Shown piece by piece: positions 25,339-35,005 of a DNA stretch of 53,757 nt. A model generated the notes under the pieces. It did no database searches. It was not told the origin of the DNA and saw nothing but the letters and a program-made list of their open reading frames with translations. Every line of letters begins with the position of its first letter. The first letter of the stretch is position 1. The translations under genes and the position numbers were made by a program. This DNA comes from Citreimonas salinaria (GTDB lineage: Bacteria; Pseudomonadota; Alphaproteobacteria; Rhodobacterales; Rhodobacteraceae), in contig NZ_FNPF01000020.1 of the NCBI RefSeq assembly GCF_900107235.1, positions 1-53,757 of the forward strand, read 5' to 3'.

Positions 25339-26483
25339 ACTTTACGCTGGGCGTCACTGAAACCCCGAATCCGGAAACCGCCCCGCAGATGGGCGGAGGA
25401 ACGCGGGGGCGGGCAGCAGGCGGGCAGGCCATGAACAGCATTGACGGCGCGGCGGGCTCACGCGGCGGAGTCCCGGGCGGGGCAGGGGGGCTGTCCGGCG
25501 GGCTCGGCCCCGACAGGCATCCCCAGGCCGACTTCTTCGTCTGCGACTTCTCCGGCGCCTCGCCCAAGGACGATCTGGGCAGCATGGAGCACCCGATCTT
25601 CTCGCTGTCGACCCGGCCCGACCGGCGCGTGCTGGACTACGAGCACAACGGCACGCGGATCACCGTCACCCCCAGCGTCAAGGGCCGCGCGACGATCCAC
25701 GACAAGGACATCGTGATCTACTGCGTCAGCCAGCTGGTGGCCGCGCTCAATGCCGGCCGGGCGGTGTCGCGGCACCTGACGCTGACCGCGCACGACCTGC
25801 TGGTGGCCACCAACCGCGACACGTCCGGAGACGCCTATGCCCGCCTGCGCGAGGCGTTCGAGCGGCTGGCCGGCACGCGGATCACCACCAACATCGCGAC
25901 GGGGGGCTACGAGACCACGCGCGGCTTCGGCCTGATCGAGGCCTGGGAGATCGTGCGCCGCACCCGCGGCGGGCGCATGGTGTCGGTCGCGGTCACGCTG
26001 CCCGACTGGCTGTTCCGCGCGGTGCTGGCGAAATCGGTCCTGACGCTGAGCCGCGACTATTTCCGCCTGCGCAAGCCGCTGGAGCGCCGGGTCTACGAGC
26101 TGGCGCGCAAGCATTGCGGCCGGCAGGCGGAATGGCAGGTGGGCATGGCCGTGCTGCACAAGAAGGCCGGCAGCGCCGCCCCCCTGCGCGTGTTCCGCGC
26201 CGCGATCCGCCGGATGATCGAGGCCGACGCGCTGCCCGGCTACGCGCTGGCCGAGCGCCCCGGCGACATCCTCGCGGTCACCCGCCGCGCGGGCGCGCGC
26301 GGCGCCGGAACCGCGCCCGCGCTGAGCGAGCGCGCGCTGGATGCCGCGCGGATCCTGCGGCCCGGCGCGGACGTGCACGCGCTGGCCGCCGCCTGGCGCG
26401 ACCACTGGGAGACACGCGGCCGCGCGCGGCTGGACGATCCCGATGCCGTCTTCCTGGGCTGGCTGCGCAAGACCCCGGGATGA
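25332..26483 (+). CDS. repA: Replication initiator protein RepA (RPA family)
   Basis: The 383-residue initiator of Rhodobacterales RepA-type replicons has the family core DFFVCDFSGASPKDDLGSME, HPIFSLSTRPDRRVLDYEHN and GRATIHDKDIVIYCVSQLVA. LTAHDLLVATNRDTSGDAYARLREAFERLAGTRI and FRLRKPLERRVYELARKHCG complete it. It binds the iterons just upstream. The GTG at 25332 overlaps the DnaA-like site; the ATG at 25431 is a reasonable alternative, since residues 1-60 are glycine-rich and unlike the family core. It is divergent from parA, giving the parB-parA-ori-repA order usual for this replicon type. Confidence 0.92.
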   Translation: MDNFTLGVTETPNPETAPQMGGGTRGRAAGGQAMNSIDGAAGSRGGVPGGAGGLSGGLGPDRHPQADFFVCDFSGASPKDDLGSMEHPIFSLSTRPDRRVLDYEHNGTRITVTPSVKGRATIHDKDIVIYCVSQLVAALNAGRAVSRHLTLTAHDLLVATNRDTSGDAYARLREAFERLAGTRITTNIATGGYETTRGFGLIEAWEIVRRTRGGRMVSVAVTLPDWLFRAVLAKSVLTLSRDYFRLRKPLERRVYELARKHCGRQAEWQVGMAVLHKKAGSAAPLRVFRAAIRRMIEADALPGYALAERPGDILAVTRRAGARGAGTAPALSERALDAARILRPGADVHALAAAWRDHWETRGRARLDDPDAVFLGWLRKTPG

Positions 26484-26611
26484 GGCGGCCTGCCGTCGCC
26501 CGTTCCGAGCCCCGTCCGCCTGCCTGGCCTCATTGCCCGCTTGATCGAAGCCGCCGGATTGCGGACAGTGCCGGTATCGGCAGCGGCCGACCTGGTCAGG
26601 AAGATCATCCC

Positions 26612-27136
26612 ATGCAAGGTCCCATTCAGACGCGTCTCCCCGTCCTGACCCGCCGCGCGCTGCTGGCGCTGGCGGCGCTGGTTCCCGGCCTGCGGAGCGC
26701 GCGCGCGGGCACGCCCGCGAATGCGAAGGAGGACGCGCGCCGCCCGCGGCCCGTGATCCGCCTGTCCTGCCCCGACGATGCGCCCGACCCGCTCTGTCTC
26801 GAACTGGTCCAGGCGCTGGCGGGCCAGGCGCCGGGCCACGTGATCCGCCGGGTGGAGGCCGCCGGCCTGCGCCCGGCGCGGCCCGAGGACCTGGGCGTGG
26901 CGCTGGTGATGCTCGCTGCGGCCGGGAACGGGGTCCGGGCCCGGCTCGACCTGCAGCCCGCCGCGGGGTCGCGACGGACCGGGCCGGCGGTGACGGACCC
27001 GGCCCTGCCGGCCGCCGAACCGCCGGGCCAGCCGGCGGCCTGGCGCGGCTTCGCCCGCGCGCTGGCGCAGACCCTGGCGCCGGGCCTCGAGGACGCGCCG
27101 GATTCCGGTCCCGCCCCCGGCGCATCCAAACCCTGA
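26612..27136 (+). CDS. Small exported protein of unknown function
   Basis: The 174 residues begin MQGPIQTRLPVLTRRALLAL and continue with an Ala/Leu-rich segment ending in ARAG, a Tat- or Sec-like signal peptide. Two cysteines follow at LSCPDDAPDPLCLEL. The rest is Ala/Pro-rich, with no motif I recognise. GC and codon use match the block. It stands alone between repA and the protease gene, with 128 bases before it containing no other gene. Confidence 0.5.
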   Translation: MQGPIQTRLPVLTRRALLALAALVPGLRSARAGTPANAKEDARRPRPVIRLSCPDDAPDPLCLELVQALAGQAPGHVIRRVEAAGLRPARPEDLGVALVMLAAAGNGVRARLDLQPAAGSRRTGPAVTDPALPAAEPPGQPAAWRGFARALAQTLAPGLEDAPDSGPAPGASKP

Positions 27137-27155
27137 CGCGGCGGCAATTGGCGCC

Positions 27156-27184
27156 CCGATATAAGAAATTTTTGCTGATATCGG
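27156..27184. promoter_or_regulatory. Inverted repeat in the promoter region of the serralysin-like gene
   Basis: CCGATAT and ATATCGG are separated by 15 bases, in an AT-rich patch about 105-130 bases upstream of the protease start. It is a candidate operator. No convincing -35/-10 pair was assigned. Confidence 0.35.
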
Positions 27185-27287
27185 ATCTAACTCGTTCTAG
27201 GGTCGCGGTATTCTGCCGGCCTGGATTGACGCGCAGCGGCGTCGGCACCAGCCATTTCCGCCAGTCGAGTTTTTCGGGAGTTCCCCC

Positions 27288-29669
27288 ATGTGCATTGCCT
27301 GTTCCCTGACCCAGAGCTTCGATCCCGCGCGCCATGACGGCGTCACCTATGCCGCCCTGTCCGAGGGGGTCGATGCCGTCGCAGGCACCGGCACGCTGTA
27401 TTCGATAGGCGTGGGCGACACGTTCGACGGCTCGCTGGGCAGCGGCGACAGCGCAGACTGGGTCGCGGTCACGCTGGAGGCGGGCACCACTTACCAGATC
27501 GACCTGAACGGCGCCGGCAGCGGCGTCGGCACGCTGAATGACCCGCTCGTCCGGCTGTATGATTCGACCGGCACGCAGATCGCCAGCGACGACGACGGCG
27601 GCCCCGCCCTCGATTCGAGTCTCGGCTTCACCGCGGCCACCACCGGGACCTATTACATCGCCGCCTCGTCCTTCGGCGGCACCGGTTCGGGCACCTACCG
27701 GATCACGCTCACCGAGCCGACCCCGCTTTCTGACGGCACGCTGGACGACATGGCGCTCTATCTGACCGAAGGCTACTGGGGCAGCGAGCGGTCCTGGAAC
27801 ACCAGCAGTTCGAACGTGATCACGGTCAACATCTCGGGGCTGACCGCCGAGGGCCAGCAGCTGGCCCTCTGGGCCTTCGAGGCCTGGGAGGCGGTCGCCG
27901 ACATCGACTTCCAGGTCACCACCGGCAGCGCGAACATCACCTTCGACGACAACGACAGCGGCGCCTATGCCTCCTCGTACGTCTCCGGCAGCACGATCAC
28001 CTCGTCGACTATCAACGTCGGCGCGGACTGGCTGACCGCCTACGGCACAACGATCGACAGCTACAGCTTCTCGACCTACGTCCACGAGATCGGCCATGCG
28101 CTGGGTCTGGGCCACCAGGGCAATTACAACGGATCGGGCAATTTCGACACCGAGGCGGTGTTCGGGAACGACAGCTGGCAGCTGTCGGTCATGTCGTATT
28201 TCAACCAGGTCGAGAACCCGAACTCCATCGCCTCCTATGCCGAACTGGTCACGCCGATGATGGTCGACATCCTGGCGATCCAGAACCTGTACGGCGCGCC
28301 CGACGCCGCCACCAGTGCCACCGCCGGGGCAACCATCTGGGGCAACGGCTCGAACCTGGGCACCTATCTCGACCTGCTGGCGCAGGGGCAGAACTACGGC
28401 GGCGCGCCCGTCGCCATGACGATCTACGACGTGGGCGGGATCGACACGCTGAACCTGACCCACCATGGCACCTACGGCAGCCGGGTCGACATGAACGACG
28501 AGACCTTCTCGGACGTGGGCGGGCTGATCGGCAACCTGGGCATCGCCCGCGGCACGGTGATCGAGAACCTGATCACCGGCAACGGCAACGACACCGTGAC
28601 CGGCAACGCCGTGGCCAACGACATCAACGTGGGCGCGGGCGCGGATTCCGTCCATGGCGGGCTGGGCGCCGACACGATCGAGGGCGGCGCGGGCAACGAC
28701 ACCCTGAGCGGCGGCGACGACGCCGACGAGGTCTGGGGCGGGCTCGGCGCGGACGTGCTTTCGGGCGGTGCGGCGAACGACCTTCTCGGCGGCGGGTCCG
28801 AGGCCGACACCCTGACGGGCGACGGTGGCGCGGACACGCTCTACGGCGGGTCCGGGGCGGACATGATGGACGGCGGCATCGGTGACGACGTGCTGGGCGG
28901 TGGCCAGGGCGCGGACACGCTCTACGGGCGCGACGGCAACGACGTGCTCTGGGCCGGCACCGAGGACGACCTGATCTACGGCGCGGCGGGCACCGACCGC
29001 ATGGGCGGCGGCGAGGGGGCCGACACGCTCTGGGGCGGGACCGAGAACGACACGCTCTACGGCGGCGAACTGGACGATTTCCTCTACGGCGAAGAGCACA
29101 ACGACATCCTCGGGAGCGGGTCGGGCCATGACAGCCTCGATGGCGGTGCCGGGGCGGACAACCTGTGGGGCGCGGGCGGCAACGACACGCTGATCGGCGG
29201 CGACGGCGTCGACACGCTGGGCGGCGGCGCCGGGGCCGACCTGCTCGACGGCGGCACCGGCAGCGACACGCTGCGCGGCGGGGCGGGCAACGACACGCTC
29301 TATGCCGGCGGCGCCAACGACGTGCTGTTCGGCGAGGGGGACGACGACCTGCTGGCCGGCGGCTCGGGGGTCGACTGGCTCGACGGCGGGACGGGCAACG
29401 ACACGCTGATCGGCGGGGCGGATGCGGACCGGTTCGTGTTCCGTGCGGGCGACGGGCTGGACACGGTGTCGGACCTGCTGATCGGTACCGACCGGCTGCT
29501 GCTGGACGACGCGCTGTGGACCGGCACGCTGAGCGCCACGCAGGTGCTGTCGACCTACGGTGCGGATGTGGGCGCGGATTTCGTGCTGAGCTTCGACGGT
29601 GGCGAGCAGATCGTGTTCACCGGTCTGGCCGGCAGCACCACGCTCGATACCGCGGTCGACATCTTCTGA
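27288..29669 (+). CDS. Serralysin-like M10 metalloprotease with PPC domain and RTX repeats
   Basis: The 793-residue predicted type I-secreted protease has no signal peptide; it begins MCIACSLTQSFDPARHDG. Residues about 40-145 resemble a pre-peptidase C-terminal domain (GDSADWVAVTLEAGTTYQIDL, LYDSTGTQIASDDDGGPALD, GTYYIAASSFGG). The metzincin zinc motif HEIGHALGLGH starts at residue 266 and the Met-turn SVMSYF is near 302. From about 440 onward there are GGxGxDxLx calcium-binding nonapeptides, then a C-terminal domain typical of type I secretion signals. About 320 C-terminal residues align without gaps to the RTX protein at 40970. No type I exporter genes are in the window. Confidence 0.9.
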   Translation: MCIACSLTQSFDPARHDGVTYAALSEGVDAVAGTGTLYSIGVGDTFDGSLGSGDSADWVAVTLEAGTTYQIDLNGAGSGVGTLNDPLVRLYDSTGTQIASDDDGGPALDSSLGFTAATTGTYYIAASSFGGTGSGTYRITLTEPTPLSDGTLDDMALYLTEGYWGSERSWNTSSSNVITVNISGLTAEGQQLALWAFEAWEAVADIDFQVTTGSANITFDDNDSGAYASSYVSGSTITSSTINVGADWLTAYGTTIDSYSFSTYVHEIGHALGLGHQGNYNGSGNFDTEAVFGNDSWQLSVMSYFNQVENPNSIASYAELVTPMMVDILAIQNLYGAPDAATSATAGATIWGNGSNLGTYLDLLAQGQNYGGAPVAMTIYDVGGIDTLNLTHHGTYGSRVDMNDETFSDVGGLIGNLGIARGTVIENLITGNGNDTVTGNAVANDINVGAGADSVHGGLGADTIEGGAGNDTLSGGDDADEVWGGLGADVLSGGAANDLLGGGSEADTLTGDGGADTLYGGSGADMMDGGIGDDVLGGGQGADTLYGRDGNDVLWAGTEDDLIYGAAGTDRMGGGEGADTLWGGTENDTLYGGELDDFLYGEEHNDILGSGSGHDSLDGGAGADNLWGAGGNDTLIGGDGVDTLGGGAGADLLDGGTGSDTLRGGAGNDTLYAGGANDVLFGEGDDDLLAGGSGVDWLDGGTGNDTLIGGADADRFVFRAGDGLDTVSDLLIGTDRLLLDDALWTGTLSATQVLSTYGADVGADFVLSFDGGEQIVFTGLAGSTTLDTAVDIF

Positions 29670-29783
29670 GCCACCGCCGGCGTGCGCGGCCGCGCACGCC
29701 GGCCCGCGGCGTCCGCGGGACGCCGCGTGGACAAGCGCATCGGGATATGGCTTAACGGCCACGGCCGCCAGAATGGAGCCCGG

Positions 29784-31106
29784 ATGCCCGACGACACCGC
29801 CGCCGATCTCGTGATCCTGACCGCCGCGCCCGGCGACGGGATGCCGGACGATCCGGCGCGCGTCGTGATCCTCGAGCCACGCGCCGCCTCTGCGCGCGCG
29901 CTGGTGCAGGCCCATCCCGACGCCACCGTGATCGCCGCCGCACTGGCCGGCCGGGTAGGGCGGGCGTCGTTGACCTCCTGGAACCTGCCGGGGCTGCGCA
30001 GCCTGCGCGCGCCGCTTGCCGCGCTGCACGCGTTGTTCCCCGGCCTGCGCGAGACCGCCCGCGAAGAGGTGGACTGCATCGACCTGCCCGGCCTGCTGGC
30101 GCGCACCGGGCCCTGGCCCGACCGCGTGGCGCTGCATCTCGACGCGCCGGGCGAAGAGGCCGCGATCCTCGAGGCGCTGGCCGCCTCGGACGCGCTGGAC
30201 CGGCTGTGCGCGCTGACGTTGCGCTGCGGCGCCGAGCCGTTCTTCGAGGGCGGCGAGGGCGCGCAGGCGCTGGCCGACCGGCTGGACCGCGCTGGCCTGC
30301 GCGCGGTCGCGCGGGACGATTCCGATCCCGACTGGCCGGTGCTGCGCTTCGTGCGCGACCCGGCCCGCGCGGCGCTGCGCGCCCGTGCCGAGACCGCCGA
30401 GGCCCGCGCCGCCGATCTCGAGGACCGGCTGAAGGCGGCGCGGGACCACGCGGCAGCGCTGCAGGAGCGGATCGAGGCCGCCGAGGCCCGCACGGCCGAA
30501 CTCGGGGACGGGCTGAAGGCGGCGCAGGACCGCGAAACGGCGCTGCAGGCCCGGCTCGAAGCGGCTGAGGCCCGCGCCGCGGATCTCGAGGCCGAACGGC
30601 TCGGCGCCGAGACCGCGGCCAATGCCGCCAAGACCAGGGCCGCCGGTCTGCAATCCCGCCTGGACGAGGTCGGCGGGCAACTGGCCGCGCTGCAGGCCGA
30701 CGCCGCCGCCCGCGCCGAGGCCGAGGCCGCGCGCGCCCGGGCCGAGGCGGCGCTGGCGCAGGCGACCGGCACGGCCGAGCGCGCGCGCGAGGACCTGGGG
30801 CTCGCGCTGCGGATGCAGGACCTGCTGCAGGGCGATCTCGAGGCGATGCGCGCGCGCTACGCCGAGGCCGAGGCCGCCCGCGCGCGCCAGGCCGCCCTGC
30901 TGGCCGAGCTCGCCCCGCGGCTGCGCCAGGCCGCGCAGGAACTGGGCCTGACCGAGACCGCGCCTGCGCTGGCCGAGCCCCCGGCAGAGGCGGCGCCCGA
31001 GGCGCTGCCGGGAACGGCCGACGCGACACAGGCCCGGCTGACCGGCGCGCGCCGCAAGAGCGGCAAGAAGAAGGACAGGAAGGCCCGGAGGGAGGCCGCG
31101 CAATGA
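29784..31106 (+). CDS. Coiled-coil protein heading a glycan operon (N-terminal FkbM-like region)
   Basis: In this 440-residue protein, residues about 1-190 (VVILEPRAASARALVQAHPD, SWNLPGLRSL, LHLDAPGEEAAILEAL, LRCGAEPFFEGGEGA) vaguely recall FkbM-type methyltransferase folds, but no SAM glycine motif is visible. From about 200 to 420 there is an Ala/Glu/Arg heptad-rich coiled coil. The C-terminus is lysine-rich (SGKKKDRKARREAAQ). The ATG at 29784 has GGAG upstream; a longer reading from 29682 is likely untranslated. Its stop overlaps the next ATG. Function unknown; it may scaffold the glycan enzymes encoded downstream. Confidence 0.65.
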   Translation: MPDDTAADLVILTAAPGDGMPDDPARVVILEPRAASARALVQAHPDATVIAAALAGRVGRASLTSWNLPGLRSLRAPLAALHALFPGLRETAREEVDCIDLPGLLARTGPWPDRVALHLDAPGEEAAILEALAASDALDRLCALTLRCGAEPFFEGGEGAQALADRLDRAGLRAVARDDSDPDWPVLRFVRDPARAALRARAETAEARAADLEDRLKAARDHAAALQERIEAAEARTAELGDGLKAAQDRETALQARLEAAEARAADLEAERLGAETAANAAKTRAAGLQSRLDEVGGQLAALQADAAARAEAEAARARAEAALAQATGTAERAREDLGLALRMQDLLQGDLEAMRARYAEAEAARARQAALLAELAPRLRQAAQELGLTETAPALAEPPAEAAPEALPGTADATQARLTGARRKSGKKKDRKARREAAQ

Positions 31107-32038
31107 GCCGCGCGCTGCTCGACGCGCTGGCCCTGGTCGAGGCCGCCGGGACCGCCGCGCCCGATGCCCCGGCGCTGCCCGCGGCACCATTGCCCTCGCT
31201 GATGCGGCGCTGCGCCGACGAGGTCGCCGCCGCGCCGGCGCCCGAACCGGTGCGCCTGCTGCATCACCTGGCCTGCACCGGCGGCACGGTGATCGCCCGC
31301 GCGCTGGCGGTGATGCCCGGCGTCACCCTGCTGAGCGAGATCGACCCGCTGTCGCCGCTGGGCCTGCCCGCCCGCGACGAGACCCCGCCGTTCCGGCCGC
31401 ACGACCTGATCTTTGCCGGCCGGGTGGCGGTGCGGCCGATCTCGGACCGGCAGGCCTCGGCGATCTTCACCGCCGGGCTGAAGGTCCTGCAGGCCGACAT
31501 GGTGGCCGAGGGCCGCCACCTGGTGCTGCGCGACCATGCCCATTCGCGGTTCTGCACCGATGCCGCCCCGGCCGCCCGACCGGGCGTCGAGACGCTGGCC
31601 GCGCAGGTGGCCCCGGTGCGTCGCGCGGTCACCGTGCGGCATCCGATGGATTCCTTCCTGTCGCTGCAGGCCAATGGCTGGATGCATTTCGACCCGCCCA
31701 CGCTCGACGCCTACGCGGCGCGATACCACGCGTTCCTCGATGCCCACGAAGGCGTGACGCGGCTGCGCTACGAGGATTTCGCCGCCGATCCCGAAGCGGT
31801 GCTGAAGCGGCTTTGTGCCACGCTGGAGCTGCCCTACCGCCCCGGCGCCGATGCGCGGCTGGCGCTGGCGCGGGTTTCGGGCGATAGCGGTCGCCGCGGC
31901 GACCGGATCGCGCCGCGCCCGCCCAAGCCGGTGCCCGACACGCTGGCCGAGGCGGCGCGCGACAGCGCCGGCTACGCCGCGCTGCTGGCGCGGCTGGGCT
32001 ACGACGACGGGGATCGGGAGGGGGATCGACATGGATGA
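31103..32038 (+). CDS. Sulfotransferase-like protein
   Basis: In this 311-residue protein, LLHHLACTGGTVIARALAVMPG occupies the position of the PAPS 5'-loop. VTVRHPMDSFLSLQANGW matches the 3'-phosphate-binding motif of sulfotransferases (RxPxxS). VTRLRYEDFAADPEAVLKRLC is the usual family tail. It overlaps the previous gene by ATGA and the next by 8 bases. It probably modifies the same glycan as the neighbouring enzymes. The phosphate loop is unusual (CTGGT in place of the usual SGTT-like sequence). Confidence 0.75.
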   Translation: MSRALLDALALVEAAGTAAPDAPALPAAPLPSLMRRCADEVAAAPAPEPVRLLHHLACTGGTVIARALAVMPGVTLLSEIDPLSPLGLPARDETPPFRPHDLIFAGRVAVRPISDRQASAIFTAGLKVLQADMVAEGRHLVLRDHAHSRFCTDAAPAARPGVETLAAQVAPVRRAVTVRHPMDSFLSLQANGWMHFDPPTLDAYAARYHAFLDAHEGVTRLRYEDFAADPEAVLKRLCATLELPYRPGADARLALARVSGDSGRRGDRIAPRPPKPVPDTLAEAARDSAGYAALLARLGYDDGDREGDRHG

Positions 32039-32849
32039 CGGCGCAAGGCGGCTGTGGGTGATCGGCGGGGCCGGATTCGGAGCCGGGGCCGAGGCGCTGG
32101 CCGCCCGGATCGCCGCCGCGTCCGGCGGCACGATGCGGCCGGGCCCGGTCGAGGGGGCGCCGCCGCCCGGCGGGCTGTGCCTGCTGTGGGACCGCCCCGA
32201 ACGCGCGGCCGAGGCGGCGCTGGCCGCCGACGGCGACCCGCAGGAGGCGCTGGCGCGCTGGTGCGACGCGGCCGAGGCGGCGCTGGCGGTGCAGGCCCGC
32301 GACCGCCGCGGCACACTGGTCTTCGAAGGCGGCGCCGCGGCCGCCGCCCTGCCGCTGGTCCTGGGCCGGCTGGGCCTGGATTCCGCGGCCGATACCGACC
32401 CTGCGGATCCGGACGGCGACGCGGGCCGCGACCCGATCCTGGCGCTGGTCGCCGCGCACGCGCTCGAGCGTCACCCCCGCGCCCGGCATCTGGCCGGCGC
32501 GCTGGAGGCCGCCAGCCAGCCGCTGGGCAACGGCGCCGCGCCCGAGGACACGCTGCCGCCGGCCGAGGTGGTCGCGGCGTTCCGCGGCAACCGTGCGGAA
32601 CTGGCCCGGCTGCGCGCCGAGCGCGACGCGGCGCAGCAGGCGCGCGAGACGCTCGAGGCCTCGACCGCCGCGATGCTGGCCGAGATGGACCTCGTCGAGC
32701 GCGAGGCCCACGCCATCGCCGCCGAGCGCGACGCGGCACAGGTCCGTGCCCGCGCCGCGACCGACGAGGCCGCGCGGCTGATGGGCTCGCGCTCGATGCG
32801 GCTGACCGCGCCGCTGCGCGGCTTCGCGGCCCGGCTGAGGGGGCACTGA
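32031..32849 (+). CDS. Ala-rich coiled-coil protein of unknown function
   Basis: In this 272-residue protein, the N-terminal MDDGARRLWVIGGAGFGAGA resembles the beginning of a nucleotide-binding or sulfotransferase fold, but no complete family motif follows. Residues about 190-255 form a coiled coil (RAELARLRAERDAAQQARETLEAS...). The end, SRSMRLTAPLRGFAARLRG, is the sequence often found at the end of coiled coils attached to glycosyltransferases. GGAGGGGG precedes the ATG. The stop overlaps the next ATG as TGATG. Confidence 0.6.
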   Translation: MDDGARRLWVIGGAGFGAGAEALAARIAAASGGTMRPGPVEGAPPPGGLCLLWDRPERAAEAALAADGDPQEALARWCDAAEAALAVQARDRRGTLVFEGGAAAAALPLVLGRLGLDSAADTDPADPDGDAGRDPILALVAAHALERHPRARHLAGALEAASQPLGNGAAPEDTLPPAEVVAAFRGNRAELARLRAERDAAQQARETLEASTAAMLAEMDLVEREAHAIAAERDAAQVRARAATDEAARLMGSRSMRLTAPLRGFAARLRGH

Positions 32850-35002
32850 TGCGCTACGCCGCGTTCTGGGCCGCGCTCGATGCCGGCCGCCGGGCGCTGG
32901 AGGCCGGCGACACGCACACCGCCGCGGCGCGGCTGGACGAGGCGCGCGGCTTCTCGGCGGGCCTGCCGGCGGAGATGCGCGCCGCACGCCGCGCGCTGGT
33001 CGACGGGCTGGCCGCCCGGCTGGAGGGGAGACAGCCTTCCGGAAAACCGGCCACCGGCGACCCGGCGCCCGAGGCGCACGAAATCGAGGCGCCCGCGGCC
33101 GACATGCCGGTCCCGGACCCCGCGCCCCCGGCGGCCCCGGATGCACCGCTGCTGGGGCCGATCGCGGCGCAGGGGGTGCCGGGCACCAGCCTGGTGACCT
33201 GCGCGATGAACCGCACCGACAACCTGAAACGCGCGCTGGCCTCGTGGATCGCCTGCGACGGCATCGACGAGATCGTCGTGATCGACTGGTCCTCGGACGA
33301 GCCGGTGGCGCCGGCGCTGGAAGCGGCCGGGCTGGACGATCCGCGCCTGCGCGTCGTCCGCGTCGAGGGCGAGCCGCGCTGGATCCTGTCCTACGCCTTC
33401 AACGCGGGTTTCCGGCTGGCGCGGCACGACCGCATCCTGAAGGCCGACGCCGACATCGTGCTCGCGCCCGATTTCCCGGCGCGCAACCCGCTGCCCGAGG
33501 GCACCTTCGTGGCCGGCAACTGGCGCACCGCCACGCCGGACCAGGCCTATGTCAACGGCTTCTTCCTGGCCCATCGCGCCGACCTGGCCGCGGTGGGGGG
33601 CTTCAACGAGTTCATCACCACCTACGGCTGGGACGACGACGACCTCTATCATCGGCTGGTGCTGAACGGGGTGCGGCGCATCGACGTCGCCCCGGGCAGC
33701 CTGCGCCATCTCGACCACGACAACGATGCGCGGCTCGGCCACGACGACGATGCGCGGTCGGGCCGGGTCCCGGCCCCGGTGCGCAGCGCCGCCGAGGAGA
33801 TCCGCGCCACCACCCAGTGGCGCATCCGCCGCAACCACTACATCGCCGCGGTGATGCCGGTCTGGGATGCCGCCAAGATCCCGCTGCCGCTGGCCGTCGA
33901 GGCGCCGGACCGGCTGCGCCGCGCGGCGCCCCCGGTCCACGCCGTGCCCGCCCGCATCAAGGCCGCCGCCGACGCCCACGCCCTGGCCGAGATCGCGTCG
34001 TGGCATATCGGCCCCGAGGTACTGGCGCTCGAGCCCGCGCGGGTCGGGATGCTGCTCTCGGCGCCGCTGGCCGGGATCGGCCGCGCCGATCTGGACGCCG
34101 CGCTGGCGGTCCAGAAGGCGGCGCCGCGTCTCGCCGCGCCGCATCTCGCGCCGGCGCGGCCGCGGCTGTTCATCGACGCGCAGCACGGGCTGGGCAACCG
34201 GATGCGCGCCATCGGCTCGGCCGCCGCCATCGCCGAGGCCACCGGGCGCGAGCTGGTGATCGTCTGGGACCCCGACCACCATTGCCAGGCCCGCCTGGCC
34301 GACCTGTTCCACCACCTGGGCGCGATCGTCGAGGAAAGCTTCGTCGCCGAGGCCGCGGGCATGGGCTGCGCGGTCTACAACTACATGGAGATCGAGCCCG
34401 GCGCGCATAAGGACGCAGCCCTGGACCTGTCGCATGGCGGCGACATCTACGCCCGCTCTGCCTACGCGCTGAACGCCGCGCCGTCGCACTGGGCGGCCGA
34501 GAACCGCTTTCTGCACACGCTGCGCCCGACCGAGCCGGTGCAGGCGCTGGTGGACGGCGCGGGCGGGCCCTTCGACGTCAGCCTGCACGTGCGCATGGTG
34601 GGCGCGCCCGGCACCGACACCGCCAGCTACGACCGCGCCGAGAACTGGACCGGCGAGGGCCACGCCGCGATCAACCACTGGCGCGAACAGAGCCACTATT
34701 CGCGCTTCATGAAGCGGCTCGACGCGCTGATCGCCGCGGGCGCCGCGGACCGGGTGTTCCTGGCCGCCGACGCGCCCGAGACCTACGCCGCCTTCGCCGA
34801 GACCTACGGCGACCGGGTGCGTCGGCTGGAGCGGACGGCCTACGACCGCTCGACCGCGCAACTGGTCCACGCCCTGGCCGACGCGATCCTGCTGGGGCGC
34901 GCGCCGCTGCTTCTGGGGTCGACCTGGAGCTCGTTCTCGGAACTGGCGATGCGGCTGTCGCGGCAGGACATCAAGTCCGAGATGAGCGGGACGGATTTCT
35001 GA
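32849..35002 (+). CDS. Two-domain glycosyltransferase (GT2-like plus fucosyltransferase-like GT-B)
   Basis: In this 717-residue protein, residues about 110-330 form a GT-A region, SLVTCAMNRTDNLKRALASW, EIVVIDWSSDEPV, ILKADADIVLAPDF and TTYGWDDDDLYHRLVLNG, with the DxD-type and WDDDDL acceptor motifs. Residues about 430-717 (RLFIDAQHGLGNRMRAIGSAAAIAE..., LVIVWDPDHHCQARLADLF, FLAADAPETYAAF, LLLGSTWSSFSELA) resemble the alpha-1,6-fucosyltransferase/NodZ-like GT-B fold. Acidic Asp repeats occur near 33720-33760 (HDNDARLGHDDDA). One polypeptide thus likely performs two transfer steps. Start at 32849. Confidence 0.75.
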   Translation: MRYAAFWAALDAGRRALEAGDTHTAAARLDEARGFSAGLPAEMRAARRALVDGLAARLEGRQPSGKPATGDPAPEAHEIEAPAADMPVPDPAPPAAPDAPLLGPIAAQGVPGTSLVTCAMNRTDNLKRALASWIACDGIDEIVVIDWSSDEPVAPALEAAGLDDPRLRVVRVEGEPRWILSYAFNAGFRLARHDRILKADADIVLAPDFPARNPLPEGTFVAGNWRTATPDQAYVNGFFLAHRADLAAVGGFNEFITTYGWDDDDLYHRLVLNGVRRIDVAPGSLRHLDHDNDARLGHDDDARSGRVPAPVRSAAEEIRATTQWRIRRNHYIAAVMPVWDAAKIPLPLAVEAPDRLRRAAPPVHAVPARIKAAADAHALAEIASWHIGPEVLALEPARVGMLLSAPLAGIGRADLDAALAVQKAAPRLAAPHLAPARPRLFIDAQHGLGNRMRAIGSAAAIAEATGRELVIVWDPDHHCQARLADLFHHLGAIVEESFVAEAAGMGCAVYNYMEIEPGAHKDAALDLSHGGDIYARSAYALNAAPSHWAAENRFLHTLRPTEPVQALVDGAGGPFDVSLHVRMVGAPGTDTASYDRAENWTGEGHAAINHWREQSHYSRFMKRLDALIAAGAADRVFLAADAPETYAAFAETYGDRVRRLERTAYDRSTAQLVHALADAILLGRAPLLLGSTWSSFSELAMRLSRQDIKSEMSGTDF

Positions 35003-35005
35003 GCC

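Noticed and set aside
25458-31190. A 1910-codon open frame on the minus strand
   Set aside because: It is the antisense shadow of repA, the RTX protease and the coiled-coil gene. Very high GC removes stop codons, and the composition (Arg/Ala/Gly-rich, no domain) is not protein-like.
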